From: Cavia porcellus
Lineage: Eukaryota > Chordata > Mammalia > Rodentia > Caviidae
DNA length: 64,000 nt
Assembly: GCF_034190915.1 (NCBI RefSeq)
Contig: NW_026947484.1
Location: 76,587,482 to 76,651,481 of the forward strand
Reading direction: 5' to 3'
The position numbers were made by a program, and so were the translations under genes. Every line of letters begins with the position of its first letter. Position 1 is the stretch's first letter. This document shows positions 1-13,187 of the stretch, piece after piece. The notes below the pieces were generated by a model, which saw only the letters and a program-made list of their open reading frames with translations, ran no database searches and had not been told where the DNA came from.

Positions 1-3000
1 AACTCTCAGGGCTTTGGTTTTCAGGCATAGCCAGCTTCACCTTACAAACTTGTGCCAAACCCTGAGCGAGACATAATGGGTTAAGCATCGGATTTCAGAC
101 AGGCGATTAGCTCTCCACCAGCTAAGCTGTCTGAGAGAGCATGATTTGCCTTCTAGTGAGTACCAGCCTATTTGGCGTAGGAAGCATATTCTGGGCTCCT
201 TCTATTCCCAGGTGCTGTGGGGTAAAAACAAAAACATTTTTTTAAAAAAAAGCCTTTCAGTTAGAAATCCCTGCCTAGATGCACTGTAGTTGCCAACAAG
301 AAACCAAAATAAAAACCCAACCCAGAAAAGTCAGTGTGTTAAGAACTTGCTGTTATTCAAAGACACCGGGTAGTCAGTCCGAGGAACAAAACAGCCCTTC
401 ACCCTCCTGCTGGACTCACGTGTTGCTTTTCCATTGTGAGTATTGCCATTTATTTCTGATTATGTGCTCACCCTGTTTCTGAGAGGTCTTGGGTGGGCTC
501 ACTGATGCCATCAAAAACATGGTTCATTTGGTTTCTTTTCTAGTTTTCCTTTTTCCTGTGTCTTGGGTAATTTCAGTTTATCTCCTTTGAACTGATTGTG
601 AGAAAGGTTTGTATGGGATTGGAGAAAAATGAGTAACTAAAGCTTCTAGTCTCTGCTTTTAGATCCTTTGCTATAAAAGACTGATTTGTTCTGGCATGAA
701 AAATATTAGCATAGGTCTCAAATTCACAGAAGCAATAAATTCTTATTCTGTTCTGACAGTGTTTACAAAGTATTTATTAAACAGACTTCTTTAAAATCTC
801 AAGGTGCAAGCAGGAAATCAGATTTTGAGATTCATTCAAACTACTGTAGAAGAAATTCGTAGTATAAATAAAATTGGGCTGAAAATTAATTTCTTTTGCC
901 TTTTTGGTTTCTCTGACGGGTGTGTTTAGAGTGAGCTATTAACTGATTTACTCATTTCTATATGCTTTTGGAAAAGTATGTTCATGTTCAGAGGCCAAGT
1001 TGGGTTCTTCTTTTGGGCTGCAGTTCATTATAATGCTTGAAAGCAGGAGACGTTTAAAAATAAGCTCCCCATTTGTGCCTCAGAATTAGTGATCTCAGCT
1101 GGTAGTTCTATGCAGACAAGTGATCTCACCACTTAAAAATAAATGTGTTGCTATTTTGGGGATTTTTTTAAATACAGTGACCAGATTCCTCAGATTAAGT
1201 AATATTCAGAAGGGCTTTTTAATCAACAGAGAAAATGTAGAGCTCTGGACATGAGAGAGCTCTGCCAAGGAGTAGGTTGGTTTTGTGAGATTCGCTTTCC
1301 ATCCCTTTGCTGGCAAGCCAGATGTGTTTCCACATTCTTCCCCCCCCCCCCCAGTCGGAGGAGGTGGCCTTGATCACCATGGTTCTGCATCAACTTTTAT
1401 GGGAAGGAGATGGGACTAGAATATTCATGGAAGCAGTTTGCTGGGGATCATCACTAGTTCTTTGTGATTTTATTTAATTGGAAGACGTTTCCTCTCTAAG
1501 AGGAAACTTTCGTATTTTGTATATGATCTTTTTTAGGTAGAATCAAAAGATAATAATTTGGGGTTGAATTTATTTTCACAATATTCATTTTAGTTGACAA
1601 ATCCCATCAGCTTTGCAAAAAAATTTTTTTTATGTGTGAAAACATTGGAGTTCATCCTGCCAAACTTTCCCCTCACTGCCCTCTTTTCTTTGTACCGTTT
1701 CCCCTTGCATGAACTGTGTATCGAGCCAAGGCATTGTAAGTGTTCCTGTAATGCAGGTCCAGTTCATTGTCTGTAGCTAGAAGAGAAGAGTATTCCAAAC
1801 TAGAAATATGACTGGGAAACATAACGGGACATTTCCAGTACTTCATAAGCCCAGTGCTTAATGACTTTGTAACTACTGACATGTGTATCGGCTTCTACTT
1901 TGCTCTAACTGAAATCCAAAAAAGTCATTTCTTTCTCTGCTCTTTATCCTCCTCATTTAAGTTCATATCCCCACTAAGGTTCACCTATGTTCCTTCTTTT
2001 CCGTCTGAATTTTGGATGGATCGGCAGAGGTGCTTTAGTGTACAGGGACATGTTTTTGAAATAGCCCATTTGGCGTGTTCCCCTCCAGCTGTGAGGACAG
2101 AGACTGGTTTGTCTTCACGTGGCCTGGCAGAGGAGGCAGAAGTACCTGCCGGCTTTATGTAGCATGTACCCCAACTGATGAATCAGCTTGATGGTACACG
2201 GAGTTTTACAACACACTAGGGTGGAGACCTGGAAGTCTGTAGGCCAGCGGGGGAGGAGCGGTGCCTTGAATGTCAACCCATTCAACAGTGTGGCTTACAG
2301 GAAAAAATTACAAAACACCAAAGCCCTGTGCCACCACATTTTTCCATTAGCACTGTGATCTACCCGGCTTCCTAGTCTGCTTCAGGAACAGCTGATTTGG
2401 GCCATGTGGGGAATCGGCCACATCATATCCTAGATTCTGTGGCCAGTTACCTATCAGCCTGAACTGTAAGAAGACGCTGCTGGCCTGAGCATTGCCCCCT
2501 GTACTCCTGGGCATCATGCTTGCTTGCTGGAACTGTCTGTTCTCTGAGGATGGGTGCTAGGACTTTACCTGCACGTTAGAAACCAGCAGCTGGAATTTAC
2601 TACTCTTCCTGATTGTAAATGCAAGCTTCTGAGACATCCTATTTTGGAAAGGTAAAGGGGACTTGGAGCTGGGGTTTTTCCTCTGAGTTATTATTCTTTG
2701 GTGTTTTGTCTCCTGGATACTTTGATGGTGAGAAAGACAACTTTCCAAATAATGGTGAATTTAAACAGAGATATGGTTTGGAGACTACTGAGAGGAGTAA
2801 TAGGAAACTCAGCAGAAATCCTTGAATTCGGGAAGTTCATTCATTCAGCAGTTCACTTTAAAATGACCACACAGAGGTTTATTTGGCCAAAGGGCAGCTG
2901 TATCTCTTCTTTGTGTAATGGGTCAGTCCTGAGGCCCTTTAAAAATTGCTCTTTCTTTGCCTTTCCTCACTATTTTGTGACTTTGTTTTGTTAAGGATGG

Positions 3001-4456
3001 CTGGCAAGATTAAAAATCATTGGGTTTTGTTTTCTTTTATTTTTTTTTTTTTGTCCCCCAAATACTTATACTTTCAAAAACTTGATAACTATTCTCTTAA
3101 CTGTGAATCTTTATTTTGGCAGAAATCGGCTTTTCTGTTTTCATCAGTTTCAGTGCCTGCAAAATTCATGGTGCCCCTCCTGTCCCTTTTTGGCTACAGG
3201 CAGTGACAGGCTGGCTGTGTTGTTTGTGTACGACCTAGGGGCATTTTGCTGCAGCCCAGCTGTTCCCTCCTCCCACCCTGCCCTAGTCCCCAACTTGTGG
3301 CTCTCCTCAAAGCAGTCCTCTCTGGGTCGGGATGGCTTTCCTGTGTATGTTAATAAAAGTTCTCAACTCCTGCTGTTCTCCTCCCTCTCCCAACAGAGTT
3401 CTCAGATACTCCCCATGGGATCCATCACTTCCTCTTTATTCCTAGAATACATTTCTGTTAAATAATCGCCATCATTTGCTTGCAGTTAAGAATTTGGCTG
3501 TGTGCCTTATGAATCTATAAATATCAAGATTTTAAGAAATAAAAATAATGTCATCTTCTTTTTGAGCCCATCGTGAGTTGATTAGGACTCTGTAGAGTCA
3601 CGAGCCTCCATTTCAAGCAAATCTGCAGAGCCTGCACTCGGTGCTGGCCGATACTGGACATGTACCACAAGAGCAAACAGCAGGCCCAGTGCCTGCTTAA
3701 GAATTTGTGGGATTGAATTGAGCCTCTTCTGATGCCACTCTGGTTCTTCATCATTTTCCTCCACCCTATTCTAAATCCCCAGTTGAATACCGTGTTAACT
3801 CCTGCTTTGATTGTCCACCCAGGAAATTTTCTTAAGTAAATAAATGGCTCTCATTGTGTCTCACATGTTCTCCCACTTTCTTGTACAAGTAATAGTAGTA
3901 TCTGCATTCTCCATGGTTTGCTGTAAGGCGAGGTTAAAATGGTACTCTTTGTCAGCGCTTTAGGTTCCAGAGAGTGACCAGGAATAATGTGATTGTCCAT
4001 AAGGGTTATTGTCAGAGGCCATTTGCGGAGTTCTTTCTAGCTACACAGCCTCTTTCATTGCTCCTGTCCACTGTTGATTAGCAAGCCCACAGTGGGACAG
4101 GAGGTAGGGCTCCAATCTGTTCCTTTTGCACCAAACTTATTATCTAGTCCAGTTTGATGGACTGGTTGGAATTACAGAGAAGGATCTGAGAGGTGACATC
4201 TGGGAGGGTGGCCAGGTGGTCTTCCCTTTCACAACATTTTCTTGGGAAAGCCTCTATGGACTCATCACCTCTTCTAAAATGTGAAGAAATAAATAGTCCT
4301 TATTATGCCTTATTTGTAGCCTATATAAGCATCGTGATATTCTAACTGAAGGCTTTCATTCTCTTATGTAGCCCTCCCATCCCCATTTCATTTTGTCAGT
4401 TGGTTTTTTTTTTATAAATGTTGGCTTCGAATTTTGGATGAAAATGTATTTGAGAA
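1..4456. other. Non-coding stretch, presumed KANK1 upstream intron
   Basis: AT-rich sequence with frequent stops in all frames and no exon I can recognise. It contains a run of 13 C at 1340-1352 and several short T or A tracts. Only short open frames without protein-like composition occur. Assignment to a KANK1 intron is inferred: the first coding exon expected for KANK1 was not found anywhere in the window. Confidence 0.5.
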
Positions 4457-4612
4457 GCCAGGTGCGGTGGCTCATATCCATAATCCCAGCACTCAGGAGA
4501 CTGAGACCGGAGGATTGTTTTAAGTTCAAGAACAGCCGGAGCTACAAAGTGAGCTCAAGGCCAGGCTGAACTGCATAGTGAGATGCTGTCTCAAAAAGAC
4601 AAAAAAAGAAAA
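4457..4612 (+). repeat. B1-type SINE (7SL-derived) with A-rich tail
   Basis: It starts with a GCCAGGTGCGGTGGCTC-type head, continues with the AATCCCAGCACTC and GAGTTCAAG-like blocks of B1/Alu elements, and ends in a CTGTCTC plus A-rich tail. An internal partial duplication (two CAGG/GAGCTAC-like blocks) matches quasi-monomeric B1 forms of non-murid rodents. The tail runs directly into a TG microsatellite. Confidence 0.85.
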
Positions 4613-4613
4613 C

Positions 4614-4618
<5 letters not shown>

Positions 4619-4645
<27 letters not shown>
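4619..4645. repeat. (TG)n microsatellite
   Basis: Uninterrupted TG dinucleotides followed by a short TATG/TA stretch. It sits at the A-rich tail of the B1 element, a common birthplace of microsatellites. Confidence 0.95.
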
Positions 4646-4649
<4 letters not shown>

Positions 4650-7600
4650 ATATATAAAATGAGACCAACTCTTCTTTAAATTTGACGGAGACAGTAATGG
4701 TGAGGAAACTCAAACTGTAAAGAAAGCCTGATGTGTAGAACTCAGTTGTGCTCTGGAAGAGGCACCACAGTGAGTCAGGGATAACCAAGACAGGATAAGC
4801 CTGGGACCTGAGGTAGCGTCCTCATCTCGGTGTCAGTTTCCTGATGGGAATCGCACCCTTCCTCCAGGCCATATCCGCCTCCTCTTGAATGTAGGGTGGC
4901 CTCTCCAGGAGAAAATCTCTCTTCTGTTAAGTCTTGTGAACAGATTCTGCTCACCCAAGCAAGTTTTGGAGTCCTCTCCCAACACCCAATGCGGTGCATG
5001 GTATACACCTAACAGGAGGAGAAAGCACAGAGCCCTTGTAGGAATTGTTCTTTCAGCTCTCTGCCAGGCCTGTCACCCCCGAGACTGTGATGGAGGTAGG
5101 TGGAAAAGAGTCTTGGTGCTGTAGAAGGAATGCCCACCTTCTGACTCCTTAGAGGTCCAGCTTTTGACCCTACATCCTGTCACAGTCTGTGGGGAGAGGC
5201 CAGGTGTAAGTAGCACAGTAAGGTGTTTGAACTCATTAAGGGTTGGGAGCAGTTTCCCACATAGAAATAATGCAGATCTTCAGAGGATAGTCAGTCAAGC
5301 ATTTTGCTTTTAACCTATCTCTTTTTATGATTATGCATAGGTAGAATTTTTGCAAGGTATGTTTATCTGAGGGAGAAATTGTGGTAGGGTTGCTATGATG
5401 TTGTTTTGGTGTTTTTTTTTTTTTTGTCTTTATTTTGTTTTTAAAAGCCTCATTAGTTAAACAGCTAAATTTAAACATGAGATAATCAAGTTAGTATGCA
5501 GGAGAGTGAAAATGGTTTTTCTAATTAGTGTTACACTTTGTTCTTTCCATCAAAAGCTTATAAGACAAAATGAACTTAAAATAAGAAAGCAAGGAAAGGA
5601 GTAGAGATACGAATGAAGCTGAAAGATAAAAGGATATCAAAAAGTCCTTGGTAGTTACTTGGTGGCATAGTGATGTGTTCTGTTGACCAATCCAGTGTCT
5701 TGTTGTAATTTGAATTATAGTCAGGATTTTAAAATTAATTTCATATTAAAAACACCAATTTCTTCAGCTTTCTGGGGAGACAGATCAGAAGTTCTGACAT
5801 CTCTGGCTCTGAACTTCCTATGGCCATAGTCATGTAGAAAGCACAGATGTTCCCAGGCTCCCTGACTCTTTCAGTGCCTGGCTTGACCCTAAAGGTATCT
5901 GAACTGGCACTGCGGACCTTCTGTATGCTTGAATTACACACCAATAGAAGCCAAAGAACATATTCTGAGTTGCAAACTTTGCATAGGTTTAAACCCTGGA
6001 TCTCATCCCTGGATATAGAATAGAATGATGCCCCTTCCCCACTTGAGAAGATTCTACTTCATGGGTGGGCGTGGAGGTAGTTTTATAAGCAGCCCCAGGC
6101 AGTTTGTCAGTACAGCAGTGTGGAGAACTTGTGCTGGAAGGTGCCTGCTCTGGAAGCTTCCATACTTGGCACCCTCTCCTTGAATGGCAGAGCTGAAGTC
6201 TGTACTAGCCCCTCTCTGTGCCCAGAGTCCAGCCTGCCTGTAAACTGAAGGTGTGGGCTCAGAGTTCTTGGTGTACTAACAGAGCTCTTTAAAAGAAAAC
6301 AGATGCTCAGAGCTTGGCTCCCCGGGGGAAGCAGTGCAGTTGACTATATCTTGGGCTCCTGAAGTTCTAGGGTGCAGCACTGGCTGAGATGAAGAAGACA
6401 GAGCTCCTCTTTGTAGGAGCTGTGAGATGTGTGTGGGTGGGGAGAGGTGATGGAAAGATAAGGCCAGCTTTGAAGCCTGTGTCATAGCTGGTCCTTGCAA
6501 ACTAGAAGGGTTTTTTTGTCTAAGAAGATTGGGGCATCTCAGAGAGGGAAGGAAAAGTATAAGCAAATCGCTGAAACAGTAGAGTGCTTTTTTTCTCATG
6601 AAATACCAGTCCCTTCCCTTTCTGATCTTGCTTTGCCCGCCAGGGACTAAAAGAGAGAATGTTACTAAGTGATGACTTTTCACAGCAATGTGGCAGTGGA
6701 ATGGTAGGTCGTAAGCTTATGGGTGACATAAGCTTGTCTGTAAAATGCCCAAGTGATTATACGTGCTTCCTAAGATTGTTATGAAGATCGAACGAATTTA
6801 CCGGTCAGGTGCTTCATAGAGACAAACGATCCCAGAATCACTGTGCATGGTGGGTGGTGAGAGAAGACGGGAAAGCCTGGCCTGCGCCAGGCTGCTGTGA
6901 GACTAACTCCATGCACGTGAGCTGTAGGATGGGGCTGGAAAGGCACTGTAAACTCCATAACAAGGCGAGGAACACAGAGGGAGGAGGATGCACCCAGGGT
7001 ATTCAGGAGACACACATCTCAGAGCTGTCCACGGTGTAATCCATGGCACGGGCTCACTTCTTACAGTCACTTCTGTCTTGTCTTTAGACAGGGTAGTGGG
7101 CTGTCTGGGAAGGAGACTTGCTGCATTAATCCTGTTGAGTGTCACAACTGTGTGTTCAGATGCGCTTCCTTACAGTCCCAAGTTCTAAGGCCATGCAGAG
7201 ACAGGCTGGTGTGTTCTCAGTGAGCCTGGTGCCGCAGAGGCCTTTCCTTTGCTGTCACTTCCCTTCTGCTGGCTACTCCCTGCCTATCACAGGAAAAGCC
7301 TTCTCACGTCCTTATCTTCCCACAGCTCCTTTGTCTTCTTTCTTTGTACCTCTATTAAGAGAGAGGCAGGGCTCTGATAGGTGTGACTTTCTGTCTACAG
7401 TGGGAAACTTTGTGACTGATGGTTTCCAGGCAGAAGGACCTCATATTTTCAATTGTTCCCCTTCCCAACACTTGTCATCCTCTAATAAACCATTAGACAT
7501 TTATTTGCATGCAATTACTTTTGCCTGGGTGACATCACCTTTATAGAAGTGCACAGACAAACATGCACAAGATCAGATATAAGCCATCTTAGCAAAACAG

Positions 7601-8270
7601 TGACCTTCAGCTGCTTTATAAACTCTGTGCTCACCAGACGCCACACTTAAGAATACAAATTTAGCAGAATGTTTTGATAGAATCAAGAAATACTGCATTC
7701 AGATTTTTTTCCTCAGTTTAATTCTTAAGTCTGTTTTTTTTTTTTTTGCTATTTATCTTTAGTTTTGAATGTAATAAGGTGACTAACACCAGAGTGTTTT
7801 TTTAAAAATGATATATGTTTTCTTTTAGTGTGATGGACATATTCTAAACCTGATAGATACATCACTGTATTTACTAAAACTCATAAACTACAGTTAAATG
7901 AGTAAACTTTGTGCTATGTAAATTATAGCTTGATAGTTTCTTTTTCTTTTTTCTTTTTGGTTTAAGTCTGAAAACAAGGAGGAAAATCTCTTAGCTAAAA
8001 GACTGTTATGGGCTGAAGTAATTTGGCATTATTGGGACTTGATATTTCAAATTCTGTGACACTCAAAACTTTCTTCTCAGTTTGTTTCTCTTTGATCAGT
8101 TGGTTTATTTGGTATAAAATAAGCCCAAACAAGTGCCATGTTCTTGGTTGTAGAAAGTTCAGTCTGTGTGATTCACTCAGAAAAAAGTGTCCCCAAGATG
8201 ACCAGGTATCCATCTAATATAGGGATGATAAAGGACTGCCAAACAATATAAGGGAAACACAGCTCCCGAC
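4646..8270. other. Intronic stretch without recognised gene
   Basis: No coding exon recognised. A fragment at about 6770-6830 resembles the 3' end of a MIR (TTGTTATGAAGAT-type block). T-rich tracts occur at 5411-5425 and 7733-7747. Otherwise it is unique-looking intron sequence. Confidence 0.45.
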
Positions 8271-8880
8271 CTGTTGGAGGTCTGAATCTAGTTTGTGTTC
8301 TTCAAAGTTGAAAAATGAATTCTAAGAACAATGGAGGTTAAGTGAAGTATTTATTGTGAGAAAGAAAAGCTCCTGTCTAAGAAAGACAGAAGAGGTCCTA
8401 AGTGGATGACCAGGGACCCTGCTTTTCAAGGGAGAATTATAGAGCAAAAACCACGAAGTGTGGTGGGTCTAAAAGTGGGGAAAACTACAATCAACTAATG
8501 AGATTACAAGTATGGTTGCTTGGGTAACATTGATCCAATGGGAAATCACAAGGTGGGTATGAGGTGGGACAAAACTGTGGTCAACCAGTAAGAATACGAG
8601 TATAATCACTTAAGTAATGTTAATTAAGTGGGAATCAAATGGGGAAGCAAGTCACAGGTAGAAAGCTAGTGAATGTGGACCCTTTGAGAACTTTTCCTGA
8701 AAGTTCAGGCAAGTGCCTCCACCCACAGTTGTCATGGATCTGTGCTGATTCCTCTGAGGCCCTAGCCCTGTCTGGCTACCTTGTGGGAAGAGGGAGGATG
8801 GAAGGAGACCGTGGATGGAGTGAGGTATGGGGTGTGTGTGTGTGTGTGCAAGGGACATCTGGTGCATTCTTGTAAAGTGT
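8270..8880. repeat. Unclassified LTR-like repeat with internal 89-bp duplication
   Basis: Two imperfect copies (about 70% by eye) lie at about 8475-8553 and 8564-8642, spaced by 89 bp. Both carry a GTGGG-AAAACT head and a TAAT/TAAC...GTGGGAAT-like end. An upstream TATTTATTGTGAG stretch looks like a reversed polyadenylation signal. Together these suggest an antisense LTR with a duplicated U3 enhancer, but I do not recognise the family. A short TG run lies at 8829-8848. Confidence 0.35.
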
Positions 8881-11654
8881 CGCCTCTTCCCATGAAGCTG
8901 TCCTGTTTTGAATTTTACCAGCAGGCTTTTAGAGTCAGCCCTAATGTTTGTCGATCTCAGTTGTATTGTTTAGAAGTTGCTTTGCTTGTTTATTGCGTGA
9001 AAGAATTGGGCAAATCTAGATCTACTGAGACCAAATGTGCTGCCTGTATTTGGGTACAGGTGAAGCAGGCATTTTAAAAGAACTTTTCTTTTTCAGTGAC
9101 AGATTTAAACTACTTAAGGGATATGCAATGCTTGTTAACTTTTAGAAACAGAAGGTTGCTCCATGACATCACCAAAAGCAGAATGCCCTTGTTTGGCAAG
9201 TAAATCTGTGGTTTTGAAAGTCACGTGCTCTAACTTGGCTAAATCTTTAGGGGGATGGGGAGGTGAGTCTGGTTTACAGCTGCATAGTGAACATTTTTTT
9301 TTAACCTTCAGATTACGTGTTGCATTAAATAAGAACAAACCCACAAGAAAAGCCACCTACCTGCAGCCCAGCCAGAGGTCGGCATGAGATAGAAGCACTT
9401 CCCTGAGAGCCAGCTGCTGTGCCTTAGCTCAGATAGTAAACGGGAGCCCTTCTGGGCATAGGAGGGGTGGAAGGAGAAGGAATTAAGTATTTGCTGCCTT
9501 TCTCTTCAGAATCTTTCTACAATTAACAGGTTTACAGCTGCTTTTCTAAGTCAGTGTTTCATGTGTCAAAAGGAAAAGTAGCAGGGTTATAGGCACGTGG
9601 TGTCTTTGACTTGTTCTGTTGTTGTCATTAAGAGCCTTGCTAGCAGCTTTGTGTATGGGTCATTTCTGCTGTCTCACTGACGCCAAGTGTCCTCTGGAAT
9701 TAAACCCCATGGCCAGTAGGCTGTGAGTTGGCCAGGAAATTCCAAATGGGTATAAATAAGTTCTCGGCAATAGCTCCTGGGCTCTGTGCCTGCCAATGCG
9801 AGTAGTCCCTTTAATGCCGAGGGAAGTGTGCCTGAGACTGGCTTCCTGCTTGCCGCAAATCACAGTTATTTTGTTCCTGGGTGGGTAAGTAAGAGAGCCC
9901 GAAAAAGAAAGAGGAGAGGGTAGTAGGATGCTTGGGTGGGGGTTACTGAAAGACAAAGTAAAGCTCTGTATGTTATGAAAAATATTTACTTTTACTGCAG
10001 GCTGGAAAGGATAATTGAGTACTTGGCTTTTCGCTCAGCAAACTTTTAGCTTTAACATAAAGATGCTATTGTTATAGGACTGAAAGGTTTTAAAGTTTTG
10101 CTAAGATTCGAGTTTTGAGTTTATGGTTTTCTTAAATTCCAGAATTTCCCTTTTTCGTTGTTAAATCCATCTTTGGTCATTTGTTTTCAGCTCTGTTTTT
10201 CTAGTAGGGAGTTGTTCAGTGAACGGTAAGAGCTGGGTTCAGTTTCTCATTTGAACACTACAAAATAATAAGGGCTGAATCTCACTGCATTCCCTGCACC
10301 CCAACCTCAGAAAGTATACTGTTCTGTTAAAGAAAATTTCCCCCCAGAGTCTTCATTGGTGTACCTTCTCAGCTCTTCACAGAACTAATTACCCTTTGAT
10401 GGGCATATTTCTTAATGACCCTGAGTAAAACGTAAGCAGCAGTTAGTTCCTGAGCTCGTTCTCTTCTATGGAGGTGAATTGTGCTGCATTTCAGTAAAAA
10501 TGCTTGGTCTTAGGCTGCTGGCATGAGAGGGTGATGTGGCTGGACTGGGGAGCAGCATGCACTGAGGAGCCCTGAGAGGCCTATTTCTGCATAGACTTGG
10601 AGTGAAGAGTTGCTGCAGTGTGGGCCCTGAATGCTGGAGAATGCAGCAATGCAAACCATGAAGCTCCTCCTCCTGTCACACGCCTCCCTAATCCATGGTG
10701 CCTTTCTGACCCAAGCATAGTGACCCTTTCCACGTTCGTTCCCTACCTCTCACCTGGTGCTTGGCTCCTGGCCTTGGCAGTCATGTCCAGAGCAGAAATA
10801 ACAAAGGACTATCTTCTGCTTCACTTGGTCCATAGCTAGCCGTATTAAAAAACTTCGTGTCAGTGTCGTCAACAGTCATAATCCAGGGTGGCTCTGGAAG
10901 TCACAGAGTGCACCCACCTGGTTTTATGTGTACAGAACTTCTTATTGCAGTGCACGGGCCAGGCCCAGGTGCCTGTTGCTGCCCATGAGCTAGAACACAC
11001 CTGTAGCTTCTGTTTCTGCCCTGTGAAGAGACAGTTACTCTCTTCGCCAGCCAGGGGCGATCTCAGGGACATCTCTGCAGGGCCAGCTGAGCTGTCCCCT
11101 GCCCTGAGCTCCTCCCAGAGGCGCACAGGGAGAGGGTTCCAGTGGAGTATACACCATTGTCCTCTTATTGTAAGTAGGAAATATTTTAACTTGCCCAAAT
11201 ATGCTTTTAAAAGTTGAGTGAGCATGTTTGTCCACTTTTGTTTTACTTCCTTCCTGTACATAATTGATATGGGGCCAGGACTTCGAGCCACCCCTACCTC
11301 CAGACTCGCAAGCACATACTGCACCAGGGTCCCCCTTCTTGACTCAGAAAGCAGAGACTCAGGATTTTAGCACACTCACTTGATTTTGATACAAGAATCA
11401 CAGATACCTCTAACCCTAGTTTTATAGGGAAGGGTTCAGAGTCATTGGTGGGATGCCAGAGCTGTGCACCCCACCAAGCAACAGAGTGGTCCAATAATAG
11501 TAACATTGACTCCCGAATTGCTCTGAGTATGCAACAACAGCTCAGTGACACAGGTACTGGAATTTCCCCAACTGGACCATTGGTGCCTGGTCTAACTTGC
11601 TACTAGCTGCAAAGTGGCACAGCAGGCTGGCCCTAGAATGCCTGAGATTGGTTT
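8881..11654. other. Intronic stretch without recognised gene
   Basis: No exon recognised. A moderately GC-rich segment at about 10890-11160 is open in more than one frame on both strands (up to 151 codons on the minus strand). It shows no recognisable protein family and no clear splice structure. Confidence 0.4.
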
Positions 11655-11734
11655 GTTTGTTTGTACCAGTAATTGAACCCAGGCCCTTGTGCTTGCCAGG
11701 CAGGTGCTGTGCTGCTGAACTGTATCCCTGGCTC
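11655..11734 (-). repeat. ID-type SINE (tRNA-derived), antisense
   Basis: Reverse complement of the rodent ID element. GTACCAGTAATTGAACCC is the reversed B-box end, and GCTTGCCAGGCAGGTGCT and CTGAACTGTATCCC the reversed body. The reversed tail is a GTTT repeat. Diverged, so an older copy. Confidence 0.85.
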
Positions 11735-11887
11735 TAGAGTACATGATTTTAATCGCTTCCTCCCCTGTACTTTTCCTTACAATATATCTAAATGTTAGGA
11801 TTTTTAATTCTAGCAGATACTAAATATGCCATATGCTAAGCATTATGCAAGGTACTGAGGGGTGTAAAAATAAATAAATACTGCTAA

Positions 11888-12043
11888 AATTGAGTATGGT
11901 GGTGCACACCTGTAATTCCAGCACTCCAGAGGCTGAGGCAGGAGGACTGCTGTGAGTTTGAGGTCAGCCTAGGCTACACAGTGAATTCAAACCCAGCCTA
12001 GACTACAGAATAAGACTGTTTCTTAAAAAAAAAAAAAAAAAAA
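11888..12043 (+). repeat. B1-type SINE with 19-nt A tail
   Basis: TGGTGGTGCACACCTGTAAT head, CAGCACTC and GGCTGAGGCAGGAGGA blocks, then AGCCTAGGCTACA followed by a second AGCCTAGACTACA, showing the partial internal duplication of B1. It ends in a long pure A tract. Confidence 0.9.
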
Positions 12044-12767
12044 GGATAAATGCCTGTATCCCCAAAACACAGTCTGGTGCAAAAGATGAATTCATGCCAG
12101 CTCACCCTAATACAGTCCCGTACAAATGGACACAGAGTTTCAGGAGAGCGAAGGGAGGTGACCAGTTCTCCCCAGAATACAGCAGACCAGGGTGAGGCTT
12201 CACACCGATGGGACCTTTGACTTGAGCTGTTTAGGGCCACACCACTGATGTTGCTTTTGGGAGAGGCTAGGGAAGAGCCTGCTGTTCAGGGAGCAGAGTG
12301 AGCAAAGGCAGACAGGTATGATAATTGCAGGGAATATCGAGTTTAGGGTAGGGAGTGGTGATTTGGGGTAAATGGCTAAAGATTTTCAGTACCATGCAAA
12401 GGAGCTTCAGAGCTTTTCTCTAATGGTACTCTGCACACAAGCAAGATTAAGAAGCTTTACAATTTTCAACAGATACCTAAAACAAAGATAAAAATCCTCA
12501 AGGATTATATAAGAGAGCAAGGCTGTCCACTGAATAGGCTGCCTAATTTGCAAAGTGGGCAGCACAGAGTTTTGGCTGTGTCCCTTGGTAACTGACCTTA
12601 TGTGTTCATGTGTGATAAACATCAAGCATGGGGACAGGAAGGAAGAGGGGATGAAAATTATTTGGAAGCAGTTTCAAGCTTATAGCAAATTCACAAGGAA
12701 ATCTCAGCTGCCTTACCCAGGTTCAGATTTCACTAGCGGTTAACGCTTTATCACATTTGCTCCATCT

Positions 12768-12770
<3 letters not shown>

Positions 12771-12804
<34 letters not shown>
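12771..12804. repeat. (GT)n microsatellite
   Basis: 17 uninterrupted GT units. Confidence 0.97.
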
Positions 12805-12806
<2 letters not shown>

Positions 12807-13071
12807 TAAGTGTGCACATGTATTATAAACACGCACAATTGTTATGTCTCTCCCCTCTGCTTTGTCAAGTCCACTCCGTGACTTGACAGTTTTACAGAAG
12901 AGCCTTTTACACTGTAGGCAACCTATCAACTGGGCTCCCCTTGTATCTAGAGCAAGGACATACCTTCTTGGCAGGATGCCCAAGAGGGGATGTGCTCTTG
13001 GTGGTGCATTGTACGGGGGAGTGGTGCCAGCCTTGGTCCAGGGGTTAGTCATTGATTCCCCCCCCCCCCTT

Positions 13072-13187
13072 TGGAGCCATCGAGGTTGTTTTGTTTTGTT
13101 TTTGGTACTGGGGATCGAACTCAGGACTGCACGATTGCAAGGCAGGCCCTTATGCCACTGAGCCAAATCCCCAGCCCCTGGAGCCAT
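13072..13187 (-). repeat. ID SINE, antisense, with target-site duplication
   Basis: Reverse-complement ID body at 13081-13178 (GGTACTGGGGATCGAACTC ... GAGCCAAATCCCCAGCCCC). It is flanked by the direct repeat TGGAGCCAT at 13072-13080 and 13179-13187, which marks the insertion. A C-run of about 13 lies just upstream. Confidence 0.92.

Noticed and set aside
10869..11324. 151-codon minus-strand and 109-codon plus-strand open frames in a GC-richer patch
   Set aside because: No family recognised, both strands open, and no splice structure. Left as intron sequence.
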